From: Paracoccaceae bacterium | GTDB taxonomy: Bacteria; Pseudomonadota; Alphaproteobacteria; Rhodobacterales; Rhodobacteraceae | Assembly: GCA_015485375.1 (NCBI GenBank) | Contig: WFTU01000093.1 | Location: 1-11,619 of the forward strand | Direction: 5' to 3' | DNA: 11,619 nucleotides | Shown: positions 1 to 7,423 of the stretch, piece after piece | Position numbering within the stretch: position 1 is the stretch's first letter | Layout of the letters: every line of letters starts with the position of its first letter | The notes under the pieces: generated by a model | What the model was told of the DNA's origin: nothing | Seen by the model: the letters and a program-made list of their open reading frames with translations, nothing else | Database searches by the model: none | Translations under genes and position numbers: made by a program

Positions 1-1089
1 ATCTATCGCCATCCCGATCTGGAAAGCGGTGCGCTGCTGCTCGAAGGAACGCTGCTGCTGGAGGTCGATCCCGCGGCCTACGAACTGGCGCTGCCCGAAG
101 CGGCGGCGGAAATTGCCAGCCTTGACGCCGAAGTCGCGCAGTTGCAGCAGGAGCAGGCCAATGTGACCTCTCTGCTGGAACTGGAACGCCAGCGGCTGGA
201 ACTGTCGGAGGCCGATCTGGAGCGCACGCGAACACTGGTGGACTCCGGCGCGATAGCGCAGTCCGGTCTTGATACGCAGTTGCGGGCCACCTTGCAGCAA
301 CGGCAGGCGGTGCGGACACTGGAAAACCAGATCAACGTCATTCCGATCCAGCTTGAGCGGCTGGCCACGCAGCGCGACCGCGCTCTGGCGAAACAGGCGC
401 AGGTGGCACGGGATCTGGAAGACACCAGATTCCATGCTCCGTTCGACCTGCGCATCAGCGAGGTGAACGTCGAGAAATACCAATATGTGAATCCGGGGCA
501 GGTGCTGTTCTCGGGCGATGGCACCGTGGCCTCGGAGGTCGTGCTTCAGGTGCCGATGCAAAGCCTGCGCCGTGTGCTGGGCGAGCTGCCCAACACCGGC
601 GACACGCTCGACATCGGCTCGCTGGACGCCGATGTGCGACTGATTGGCGAGGACCAGTTCTGGCAGGCCAGGGTGATCCGCATTGCCAACGGTATCGATC
701 CTGCAACGCGCACCGTGCGTGTGGTTCTGCATATCCCGCAAGCGGACAGCATGGCCGACCCGCTGGCCGATCCGCCGTTGCCCAAGGGGATGTTCGTCAA
801 GGGCAGTATCCGCGTGCAGGCCGGCCAGCCCGTGCTGGTGATCCCGCAGGCGGCGCTGCACGAGGGGCAGGTCTATCTGGTTGGTGCCGACAATCGCCTT
901 GAACGGCGCGATGTGGAAACCGCGTTCCGCCAGAACGGGCTGGTGGTTATCACCGAAGGTCTGGAAGTTGGCGAGCAGGTGGTGCTGGACGACATCGTTC
1001 CCGCCATTGGCGGCACCTTGCTGGCACCCGAACGTGACACGGTGGCCGAACAGGCCCTGAAAGATGCAGCTGCGGGAGAGGGGCTATGA
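1..1089 (+). CDS. RND efflux periplasmic adaptor subunit (HlyD/MFP family), 5'-truncated by window
   Basis: This is the membrane-fusion subunit that would connect the inner-membrane RND pump encoded next to an outer-membrane channel, acting in the periplasm. The reading frame is open from base 1, so the start and the signal peptide or lipobox lie outside the window; 362 codons are visible. Early visible residues (LLLEVDPAAYELAL) resemble the first half of the lipoyl domain. They are followed by a Glu/Gln/Leu/Arg-rich helical hairpin of about 100 residues (the coiled coil), with QSGLD near its turn. The returning lipoyl half has FHAPFDLRISEVNVEKYQYVNPGQVL. The rest fits the beta-barrel and membrane-proximal domains, including PATRTVRVVLHIP and LVIPQAALHEGQVYLV. 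The stop overlaps the permease start by four bases (ATGA), so the two are translationally coupled. The family is clear; the substrate cannot be read from the sequence. Confidence 0.93.
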   Translation: MYRHPDLESGALLLEGTLLLEVDPAAYELALPEAAAEIASLDAEVAQLQQEQANVTSLLELERQRLELSEADLERTRTLVDSGAIAQSGLDTQLRATLQQRQAVRTLENQINVIPIQLERLATQRDRALAKQAQVARDLEDTRFHAPFDLRISEVNVEKYQYVNPGQVLFSGDGTVASEVVLQVPMQSLRRVLGELPNTGDTLDIGSLDADVRLIGEDQFWQARVIRIANGIDPATRTVRVVLHIPQADSMADPLADPPLPKGMFVKGSIRVQAGQPVLVIPQAALHEGQVYLVGADNRLERRDVETAFRQNGLVVITEGLEVGEQVVLDDIVPAIGGTLLAPERDTVAEQALKDAAAGEGL

Positions 1090-4000
1090 TCCGCTGGTTT
1101 GCCGGACATCCGACGGCCTCCAACCTGTTGCTCGTCGTGCTGCTGGCCATGGGCGTGTTTTCCGCGCCGCTGCTCGTGCGCGAGACGTTTCCCGATTACT
1201 CCCCAACCGAGGCGAGCATTGTCATCGGCTATCGTGGTGCAAGCGCCGCCGATGTGGAGGATGCGATTTGCTTGCGGGTGTCCGATGCGCTGAAAGGGGT
1301 CAACAACCTCGAAGAACTCTCCTGCACCGCGCAGGACAACGTGGCCAGCGCCGTTGCCACTATGAAACCGGGCGGTGACGCCGGTCGGTTTCTGAGCGAT
1401 GTGGATGCCGAAATCGGCGCAATCACGGATTTTCCGGAAAACACCGATACACCGGTGATCAGCCAGCTTTACACCACCGATCTGGTGGTGGCGATTGCGG
1501 TGCAGGGGAATATGTCCTTTGCCGATCTGGAAAGCTACGGCAACTATCTGGAGCAAAAACTGTTCGAGATCGACAATGTGGCCGCGGTGAAAATCAAGGG
1601 CCTGTCGCAACGGCAGTGGCAGATCGAGGTCTCGGCCGACCTCTTGCAGCAATACGGCCTGTCGGTCAGCGATATCTCCCGCCTTATCCGCGCACAGAAT
1701 ATCGACATGCCGCTTGGCACAGCTGAAACCGGCACGCAGGACGTGCAGCTGCGTTTCGTGAACGAGGGGCGGTCGATCGAGGACCTGCAGGGCCTTGTGG
1801 TCCTGTCCGGTCCTGCCGGCGGAGAACTGACGCTGGGCGACATTGCCACGATCACCGAAAGCTATGATCTGGCCGAAGAGAAAATCCTGTTCAACGACTC
1901 TCCGGCGCTGGTGCTGGAGGTTCACAAGAACAAGGAAAGCGACGCGCTGGAGGTCATGGCAGCGGTCTCGGACTTTCTGGACACCGAACGGGCGCGCGCC
2001 GGTGACGGCGTGATCCTGACCATCACGCAGGATATGACCTCGATTGTCGAGGACCGTCTGAAAATGCTGGTCAGCAACGGCATCATGGGGTTGGTTCTGG
2101 TGGTCGTGACCATGAGCCTGTTCTATCGCCCGCGCATCGCGATCTGGGCCATCCTCGGCCTGCCGGTCGCCTTTGCCGGTGCATTCACCGTCATGGCCCT
2201 GTTCGGCATGTCGCTGAACATGATTACGCTGGTTGGTCTGCTGGTAGCCATCGGGATCGTCATGGATGACTCGGTAGTGATTACCGACAGCATTGCCGAG
2301 GAGGCCGCGAAAGGCCGCTCGCCGCTGGAGGCCGTGGTGATCGGCGTGAAACGGGTGTTTCCGGGGATTATGTCCTCTTTCCTGACCACCGTCGCGGTTT
2401 TCGGCCCGCTGTCCTTTCTGTCCGGCGAACTGGGGACAGTGCTGGAAGTGATGCCTGTTGTCTTGCTGGCCGCCCTCGCCGCCAGTCTGATCGAGGCCTT
2501 CTGGATTCTGCCGCACCACCTGAAAGGACCGATGGCCCATATGGCGGAAAACCCGCCGGGGCGGTTCTCTCGCGGATTCAATGCTGCCTTCGAGGCCTTC
2601 AGCGAAGGCGTCGGAAAAATCGCCGATGCCGCGATCAGGACGCGCTATCTGGTGATGGGGTTGCTGATTGTCATGACGCTCGGCTCGGTCGGGTATTTCG
2701 CCGGCGGCAACATAAAAATGGAAGCCATGCCCGACATGGAAGGGGACGTGATCGAGGCCCGCATCCTGATGCCGCAAGGCACCCCGCTGGCCCGCACCGA
2801 GGAGGTTGTGGATCAGGTCGTTGGTGCGCTGATGCGTCTGAACAACCGGATGCCCCAGCCCGAAGGGGCCGATCTGGTTCAGGCGGTGCAGGTCCGGTTC
2901 AACGAAAATATCAGCGCCGGAGAATCCGGCCCGCATGTGGCCACCATCGGTGTCGACCTTCTGACCGCCGAAAAACGCGCCACCATGCTGGACGAACTGG
3001 TGCCGAAATGGCGCGAGGAAATCGGGCCGGTGTTCGGGCTTGTCTCGCTAACCATTCAGGAGCCGGGCTTCGGCCCCGCCGGTATCCCGATAGAAATCCG
3101 CATTCAGGGCGAAGACCTCGACCGCATGAAACTGGCGTCGGAGGATCTGGTGCAATACCTCGATGGCTATGTCGGAGTGTTCAACGTGATGGACGACCTG
3201 CGCCCCGGCAAGCCGCAACTGCAGTTCTCGCTCTCCGAAGGGGCGACTGCGATGGGCTTCACCTCGGAATCCGTGGCGGCGCAGCTTCGCTCGGGGATGC
3301 TGGGTGACATCGTCGACAACCTGCAACTCGGGGATCAAAGCGTCGAGGTCACCGTCAGCCGCAGCGCCAGCGAGCGCGCAACGCTCGACAGTCTGGACCA
3401 GACATTGCTGATTTCGCGCAGTGGACAGTCCGTTCCGCTCGGCATGGTCGCCGATGTCAGCCAGACCCGCAGCTGGGCCAAGGTCACCAGAATCGACGGC
3501 GTGCGCACCGTGACAGTGGAGGCCAATGTTGATGCAGGGCAAGCCAATGCCGGTGCGCTGGTCTCGGACATCAAGGCCAGCTGGCTGCCGGAGTTCGAAG
3601 CCAAATACCCGGATCTGGAAATCCGGTTCCTCGGGCAGGTTGCGGCCACCGCCGAAACCGCGAAGTCGATCGCGCGCGGTCTGGCCATCGGCATGTTGGG
3701 GATTTTCCTGATCCTGTCCTTCCAGTTCCGCAGCTATATCGAGCCGCTGATCGTAATGGTCGCGATCCCGATGGCGCTGATCGGCTCGATCTGGGGCCAT
3801 GTGCTGATGGGTTATGACATCTCCATGCCGTCGCTGGTCGGGGCGGCGTCACTGGCGGGAATTGTGGTCAACAACTCGATCCTGCTGATGCAATACATCA
3901 ACAGCTTCCGCGGCGAGGGGCACAGCCCGCACGAGGCCGCCGGACGGGCCAGCCGCGCGCGTATGCGGCCGATCTTTATCTCCACCACCACAACCATCGT

Positions 4001-4199
4001 CGGCATGGTGCCGCTGCTGGCGGAAACCAGCGCGCAGGCGGCCTCGATCATCCCGCTGGTGATCTCGCTGGTCTTCGGGCTGCTGGTTTCCACGACGCTG
4101 GTGCTGCTGGCGCTGCCGGCGCTCTACGTCATTCTGGATGATATCGGCATGACCGGATTCAAGCCCGAGGAACATGGCGGCACTGCCGTTCCGGCATAG
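1086..4199 (+). CDS. RND-family efflux permease (AcrB/HAE1-like), inner membrane
   Basis: A complete 1037-residue proton-driven exporter, the usual length for the AcrB/MdtB superfamily. TM1 is at about residues 10-30, followed by a large periplasmic loop. TM2-TM6 lie at about 330-475, the second periplasmic loop at about 545-860, and TM8-TM12 at about 865-1017. TM4 carries the conserved acidic pair D394-D395 (GIVMDDSVVITD) used for proton relay in this family. The TM10 position that is lysine in AcrB (K940) is in the stretch GIVVNNSILL (N929-N930), so no lysine is present; the same VNN form occurs in other RND permeases. The start is ATG at 1086, overlapping the adaptor stop, with the purine-rich GGGAGAGGGG (1074-1083) just upstream as ribosome site. 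No outer-membrane channel gene follows; the next gene is convergent. The substrate is unknown. A heavy-metal (CusA) assignment is not favoured because the length and motifs fit HAE1-type pumps better. Confidence 0.95.
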   Translation: MIRWFAGHPTASNLLLVVLLAMGVFSAPLLVRETFPDYSPTEASIVIGYRGASAADVEDAICLRVSDALKGVNNLEELSCTAQDNVASAVATMKPGGDAGRFLSDVDAEIGAITDFPENTDTPVISQLYTTDLVVAIAVQGNMSFADLESYGNYLEQKLFEIDNVAAVKIKGLSQRQWQIEVSADLLQQYGLSVSDISRLIRAQNIDMPLGTAETGTQDVQLRFVNEGRSIEDLQGLVVLSGPAGGELTLGDIATITESYDLAEEKILFNDSPALVLEVHKNKESDALEVMAAVSDFLDTERARAGDGVILTITQDMTSIVEDRLKMLVSNGIMGLVLVVVTMSLFYRPRIAIWAILGLPVAFAGAFTVMALFGMSLNMITLVGLLVAIGIVMDDSVVITDSIAEEAAKGRSPLEAVVIGVKRVFPGIMSSFLTTVAVFGPLSFLSGELGTVLEVMPVVLLAALAASLIEAFWILPHHLKGPMAHMAENPPGRFSRGFNAAFEAFSEGVGKIADAAIRTRYLVMGLLIVMTLGSVGYFAGGNIKMEAMPDMEGDVIEARILMPQGTPLARTEEVVDQVVGALMRLNNRMPQPEGADLVQAVQVRFNENISAGESGPHVATIGVDLLTAEKRATMLDELVPKWREEIGPVFGLVSLTIQEPGFGPAGIPIEIRIQGEDLDRMKLASEDLVQYLDGYVGVFNVMDDLRPGKPQLQFSLSEGATAMGFTSESVAAQLRSGMLGDIVDNLQLGDQSVEVTVSRSASERATLDSLDQTLLISRSGQSVPLGMVADVSQTRSWAKVTRIDGVRTVTVEANVDAGQANAGALVSDIKASWLPEFEAKYPDLEIRFLGQVAATAETAKSIARGLAIGMLGIFLILSFQFRSYIEPLIVMVAIPMALIGSIWGHVLMGYDISMPSLVGAASLAGIVVNNSILLMQYINSFRGEGHSPHEAAGRASRARMRPIFISTTTTIVGMVPLLAETSAQAASIIPLVISLVFGLLVSTTLVLLALPALYVILDDIGMTGFKPEEHGGTAVPA

Positions 4200-4201
4200 G
4201 G

Positions 4202-4230
4202 GCGGGGGTGGGTGGCTTCCTACCGCCCGC
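4202..4230. terminator. candidate bidirectional hairpin between convergent genes
   Basis: An imperfect inverted repeat sits between the permease stop and the sulfotransferase stop. The left arm GCGGG-GGT-GGG (4202-4212) can pair with CCTACC-G-CCCGC (4219-4230), with one bulged base and one mismatch. It could terminate both convergent units. There is no clear T-run on either side, so intrinsic termination is uncertain. The right arm runs into the stop codon of the sulfotransferase gene. Confidence 0.3.
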
Positions 4231-5023
4231 TCAGCTTCGCGTGGATCTCGTCGAGGTCGAAATCCTTCTTCGGCGCTCCGCGTCCCGGTTCGCGGTCGTA
4301 TTTGAACAGGTTGAAATCGCGGTTGTAGATCTCGAACATCAGGTGGATGGACAGGTCGTCGAAATAGTCCTCCACCGGAAAGGCGCGTTTGGGGCCGTGG
4401 CCCTCGGATTCGTTGAAACGGGGCATGTTGGCCAGATCGACGGGGTGTTTCTGCTCGATTTCGGACAGGACCTTGCCCATGTCGGCGGCAAAATCCTCGG
4501 TCGAGATGATGCGGCTGAAGCGCCCGCCATTGGCGATGAAGGTCGAGATATGGCCGGACATGGCCGACCAGTGGATATCGGGGTCCATCGGCTTGCGGAA
4601 CTTGATGGTGTCGCGCACGAACAGCAGGAAGCGGCGGAAGCTGGCGATCTGGTCGAAGTCGCCCTCCACGTCCACACCGTATTTGCGCACCAGCATTGGC
4701 ACCAGATTGCCGCGATAGCGTTTGCCGTTACGCTGGATGCCGGCGATCTTGTCAAAAAATGCCGATAAAACACGGGTGTAGGGATTGCGCACCGAGGTAA
4801 AGGCATAGACATCCTGCGCGCGGGCGTGTTTCTGGATCAGCGGGCGACTGGCCTCCATACCCCATTTGTGCAGGCCCTTTTTCGCGTCATGGATATCGCC
4901 GTCGAAGTATTCGCCGTGGTCGCCGTAATACATGACCTGTCCGATAGTCGAACAGGCGCACTTCGGCACAACGCGATACATCACGCTTTCGCTTTCCGTC
5001 ATCCAAGTGCCGGGGAAACCCAT
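4220..5023 (-). CDS. Sulfotransferase family 2-type protein (PAPS-dependent, carbohydrate-type)
   Basis: A 267-residue protein with the two nucleotide-binding signatures of Golgi-type/bacterial carbohydrate sulfotransferases. The 5'-phosphosulfate loop is VPKCACSTI (residues 19-27), in the expected place near the N-terminus. The 3'-phosphate motif is SVRNPYTRVLSAFF (77-90). Later, EIYNRDFNLFKYD (231-243) resembles the C-terminal Y..DF..FGY motif of the family. By family knowledge it would transfer sulfate from PAPS to a sugar or other hydroxyl group; the acceptor is unknown. There is no signal peptide or membrane helix, so it is probably cytosolic. The start at 5023 is chosen because AGGAG (5030-5034) lies six bases upstream; a later Met at residue 15 would leave almost nothing before the phosphosulfate loop. 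It stands alone on its strand, with no glycosyltransferase, PAPS synthesis or polysaccharide export gene beside it. Family is sure, substrate is not. Confidence 0.88.
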   Translation of the reverse strand: MGFPGTWMTESESVMYRVVPKCACSTIGQVMYYGDHGEYFDGDIHDAKKGLHKWGMEASRPLIQKHARAQDVYAFTSVRNPYTRVLSAFFDKIAGIQRNGKRYRGNLVPMLVRKYGVDVEGDFDQIASFRRFLLFVRDTIKFRKPMDPDIHWSAMSGHISTFIANGGRFSRIISTEDFAADMGKVLSEIEQKHPVDLANMPRFNESEGHGPKRAFPVEDYFDDLSIHLMFEIYNRDFNLFKYDREPGRGAPKKDFDLDEIHAKLSGR

Positions 5024-5087
5024 TCAAAACTCCTGTACCAATTATCAAATGTTTACCGTGAGTTGTATGCCCGCACAAGAGAGGTGA

Positions 5088-5116
5088 TTGCAAGTTCGCG
5101 CCAAAGCGCCTATCTG
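5088..5116 (+). promoter_or_regulatory. candidate sigma70-like promoter for hslO
   Basis: TTGCAA (5088-5093) and TATCTG (5111-5116) are separated by exactly 17 bases and lie 30 bases upstream of the hslO start. Each box is only a partial match to TTGACA/TATAAT. Hsp33 genes are heat-shock controlled in some bacteria, but I see no convincing RpoH-type pair here. The 123-base gap to the divergent sulfotransferase gene must hold both promoters. Confidence 0.3.
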
Positions 5117-5146
5117 ACCGCCTGACCCGAAATCAAGGAAACACCG

Positions 5147-6106
5147 ATGACCGACACCAGCAAGATTGCATGGGATGATACCATCCTGCCGTTCCAGCTC
5201 GACAACGCCGATGTGCGCGGGCGGGTTGTGCGCCTTGACGGGGCGTTGCAGGAAATTCTGGGGCAGCACAATTATCCGGCCCCCGTGGCGGCACTGGTGG
5301 CCGAGGCCGCGTTGCTGACGGCGATGATGGGGCAGACGATCAAGCTGCGCTGGAAACTGTCGTTGCAGATACGCGGCGACGGGCCGATCCGCCTGATTGC
5401 CACCGATTACTATGCGCCCGCAGTCGAGGGCGAGCCGGCCCGCATCCGTGCCTGGGCCAGTTTCGATGCGGACCGTCTGGCCGAACACGACGGTACCCCG
5501 TTCGAGGGGATGGGTAAGGGCATGTTTGCGGTTCTGCTCGATCAGGGCGACGGCACCACGCCCTATTCCGGTATCACCGGTCTGGCGGGCGGCTCGCTTG
5601 CCTCCTGCGCCGAGGCGTATTTCATGCAGTCCGAGCAGCTTCCGACCCGTTTCGCAGTGGCGACGGGCGAATCGGCGCTGCCGGGCGGCGAAGCGGGATG
5701 GCGCGGCGGGGCGGTGATGCTCCAGCATATGCCCAAGGGTGGCGAGGCTGCGCGCGGCGAACGGCATCTGACCGAACGGGACGAGGAAAACTGGAACCGC
5801 GCCACGATCCTGCTGGACTCGGTGGAATTGCTGGAACTGATCGGCCCGCATGTCTCGCCCACCGAATTGCTGGTGCGGCTATTCAATGCCGAGGAACCGC
5901 GTGTGTTCGACCCGCAGGCGGTGCATTTCGGCTGCTCTTGCGGGCCGGAGAAGGTCAAGCAGGCGATGTCGATCTACTCGGCCAAGGATATTTCCCACAT
6001 GACCACCGACGAGGGGATCGTCACCGCCGATTGCCAATTCTGCGGCGCGCATTACGAATTCCGGCCCGAGGAACTTGGTAAAGACGCGGCGAATGGTGCG
6101 AATTAG
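5147..6106 (+). CDS. hslO: Hsp33, redox-regulated holdase chaperone
   Basis: Hsp33 is a cytoplasmic chaperone switched on by oxidation: zinc-bound cysteines form disulfides, and the protein then holds unfolding proteins during oxidative heat stress. At 319 residues it is slightly longer than the roughly 290 residues of the E. coli protein. The N-terminal substrate-binding domain includes the region around residues 62-85 (GQTIKLRWKLSLQIRGDGPI). The C-terminal redox switch shows all four zinc cysteines: C263 and C265 (FGCSCGPEKV), then C296 and C299 (ADCQFCGAHYEF), in the family's CxC...CxxC arrangement. The linker before the switch is complete, so it should be functional. AAGGAA (5135-5140) six bases before the ATG supports the start. 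It is a single gene, divergent from the sulfotransferase and convergent with the oxidase/gabD unit. Confidence 0.97.
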   Translation: MTDTSKIAWDDTILPFQLDNADVRGRVVRLDGALQEILGQHNYPAPVAALVAEAALLTAMMGQTIKLRWKLSLQIRGDGPIRLIATDYYAPAVEGEPARIRAWASFDADRLAEHDGTPFEGMGKGMFAVLLDQGDGTTPYSGITGLAGGSLASCAEAYFMQSEQLPTRFAVATGESALPGGEAGWRGGAVMLQHMPKGGEAARGERHLTERDEENWNRATILLDSVELLELIGPHVSPTELLVRLFNAEEPRVFDPQAVHFGCSCGPEKVKQAMSIYSAKDISHMTTDEGIVTADCQFCGAHYEFRPEELGKDAANGAN

Positions 6107-6116
6107 CGAGATTGCA

Positions 6117-6132
6117 CCGGCGCCAAAGCCGG
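6117..6132. terminator. small hairpin between convergent hslO and oxidase genes
   Basis: A perfect 5-bp inverted repeat, CCGGC (6117-6121) and GCCGG (6128-6132), with a 6-base loop, occupies the 30-base gap between the two stop codons. Its position suits a shared terminator, but there is no T-run on either side, so this is weak. Confidence 0.35.
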
Positions 6133-6136
6133 AACG

Positions 6137-7423
6137 TTAGGCCTCGCCGCGCGCCGCTATCCGCTCCCATGCTATCCGTGCTTTGATGCCGAAACCCAGC
6201 AAGGGCGGTGGCGGCATATCGGTTGGCGGGGTCAGCGAGAGCGCATGGTCCAGCAGATCCGACGGCTCGCCATTGGCCAGATCGGCAATCAGGCGCCCCA
6301 TGATCGACCCGCGCGCCACGCCCGAGGCATTGTAGCCCCCCGCCACGAAAATCCGGTCGGATACGGCAGCAAAGGCGGGACGGGAGTTGCGGCTGATGGC
6401 GATATTGCCGGACCATGTGTATTCGATGGCACCATCATCGAGCCACGGAAACCGTTTTTGCAGGGCGGACAGGTGGATACGCCGACGGCTGGCGAGGGTT
6501 GCCGCATCAATTCCGGCGGGACGATACTCGGCGGTGTTGCGGATCATCAGCCGCCGGTCCCCGGTCAAGCGCAGCGTCGCCCCGAGGGCTTGCGGCGACA
6601 GGATACCCCACGGCGCGGCGGCGATTTCGCCTTCCGTCAACGGACGGGTCAGGCTGGCCGTCAGCGCCAGCGGAAACACCCGCGCGCGATAGAGGCCGAG
6701 CCGTGGCAGGAACGCATTCACAGCAACGATTACCTTGGCCGCCTTCAGCGAACCGCCTGCGTGAGTGATGGTCCCGTCCGGCGCAATGTCGGTGACCGGC
6801 GTGTTTTCAAACAGCTCCACCTGCTCCGGCAGACTCTCCGCCAGCCCCTTGGCCAACATTGCAGGTTGCACCAGCGCGCCGCCACGACTTTGCACGCCGA
6901 GGCGGTAGTACCCGGTGCCGAGGCGCGTTTGCAGAGCGTCGGAATCCAGCAGTTCGGCGTCGATTCCCATTTCGTCAAAAGCGGCGGCATGGGCGCGGAG
7001 TTTTGCGAAATTGCGCGGGTTGGCAGCCGCGTGGATCGAAGGGGCATCCTGCCACTGGCAGGCTATCCCGTGCGTTTGCACCAGCGATTTCAGCGCCGCT
7101 ACGCCGGCCACATCCAGCGCATGCAGGGCCGCATAGGCCGCCCGCCCGTCGGCGCTCGCAAGCGCCGCATGGCCGGGGGATTCATTGGCGACGACAAAAC
7201 CGGAGTTGCGCCCCGACGCGCCCTGCCCGAGCCGCTTGCCTTCCAGCACAACAATCCGGTCATTCGGGCGCAGCTCCGCCAGACGGCGGGCAGCCGCGAG
7301 GCCGGTAAAACCGCCGCCGATGATCGCCCAGTCTGTGGATTGCGCGCCTTCCAGCGGCGGGTGGTGGCGGTATTCTCCCGCCAGCGCCACCCAGCCGCAG
7401 GTGTCGGCTACACGCTCATGCAT
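6137..7423 (-). CDS. FAD-dependent oxidoreductase, DAO family (PuuB-like amine/amino-acid oxidase)
   Basis: A 428-residue flavoenzyme of the D-amino-acid-oxidase fold. The N-terminal Rossmann motif is AIIGGGFTGLAAARRLAE (33-50), ending the strand at E61 (VVLEGKRLG), which would bind the FAD ribose. It is followed by GQGASGRNSGF (67-77), typical of gamma-glutamylputrescine oxidase and related oxidases. The C-terminal FAD-closing segment is FVAGGYNASGVARGSIMGRL. Length matches PuuB (about 426 residues). The start ATG lies inside the 3' end of gabD, overlapping by 16 bases in another frame, with no strong ribosome site, so translation is probably coupled to gabD. By family, it would oxidise the C-N bond of an amine or amino acid, giving an aldehyde or ketone plus ammonia and H2O2 or reduced carrier. 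Pairing with gabD suggests polyamine, GABA or related amine catabolism; the exact substrate is an inference. Confidence 0.88.
   Translation of the reverse strand: MHERVADTCGWVALAGEYRHHPPLEGAQSTDWAIIGGGFTGLAAARRLAELRPNDRIVVLEGKRLGQGASGRNSGFVVANESPGHAALASADGRAAYAALHALDVAGVAALKSLVQTHGIACQWQDAPSIHAAANPRNFAKLRAHAAAFDEMGIDAELLDSDALQTRLGTGYYRLGVQSRGGALVQPAMLAKGLAESLPEQVELFENTPVTDIAPDGTITHAGGSLKAAKVIVAVNAFLPRLGLYRARVFPLALTASLTRPLTEGEIAAAPWGILSPQALGATLRLTGDRRLMIRNTAEYRPAGIDAATLASRRRIHLSALQKRFPWLDDGAIEYTWSGNIAISRNSRPAFAAVSDRIFVAGGYNASGVARGSIMGRLIADLANGEPSDLLDHALSLTPPTDMPPPPLLGFGIKARIAWERIAARGEA

Noticed and set aside
873..2936. Long open frame on the minus strand (687 codons) opposite the adaptor/permease genes
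   Set aside because: It is antisense to a clear RND permease, is full of His/Gln/Arg/Asp as expected from a reverse reading of GC-rich codons, and has no recognisable domain. It is a shadow of the true gene.
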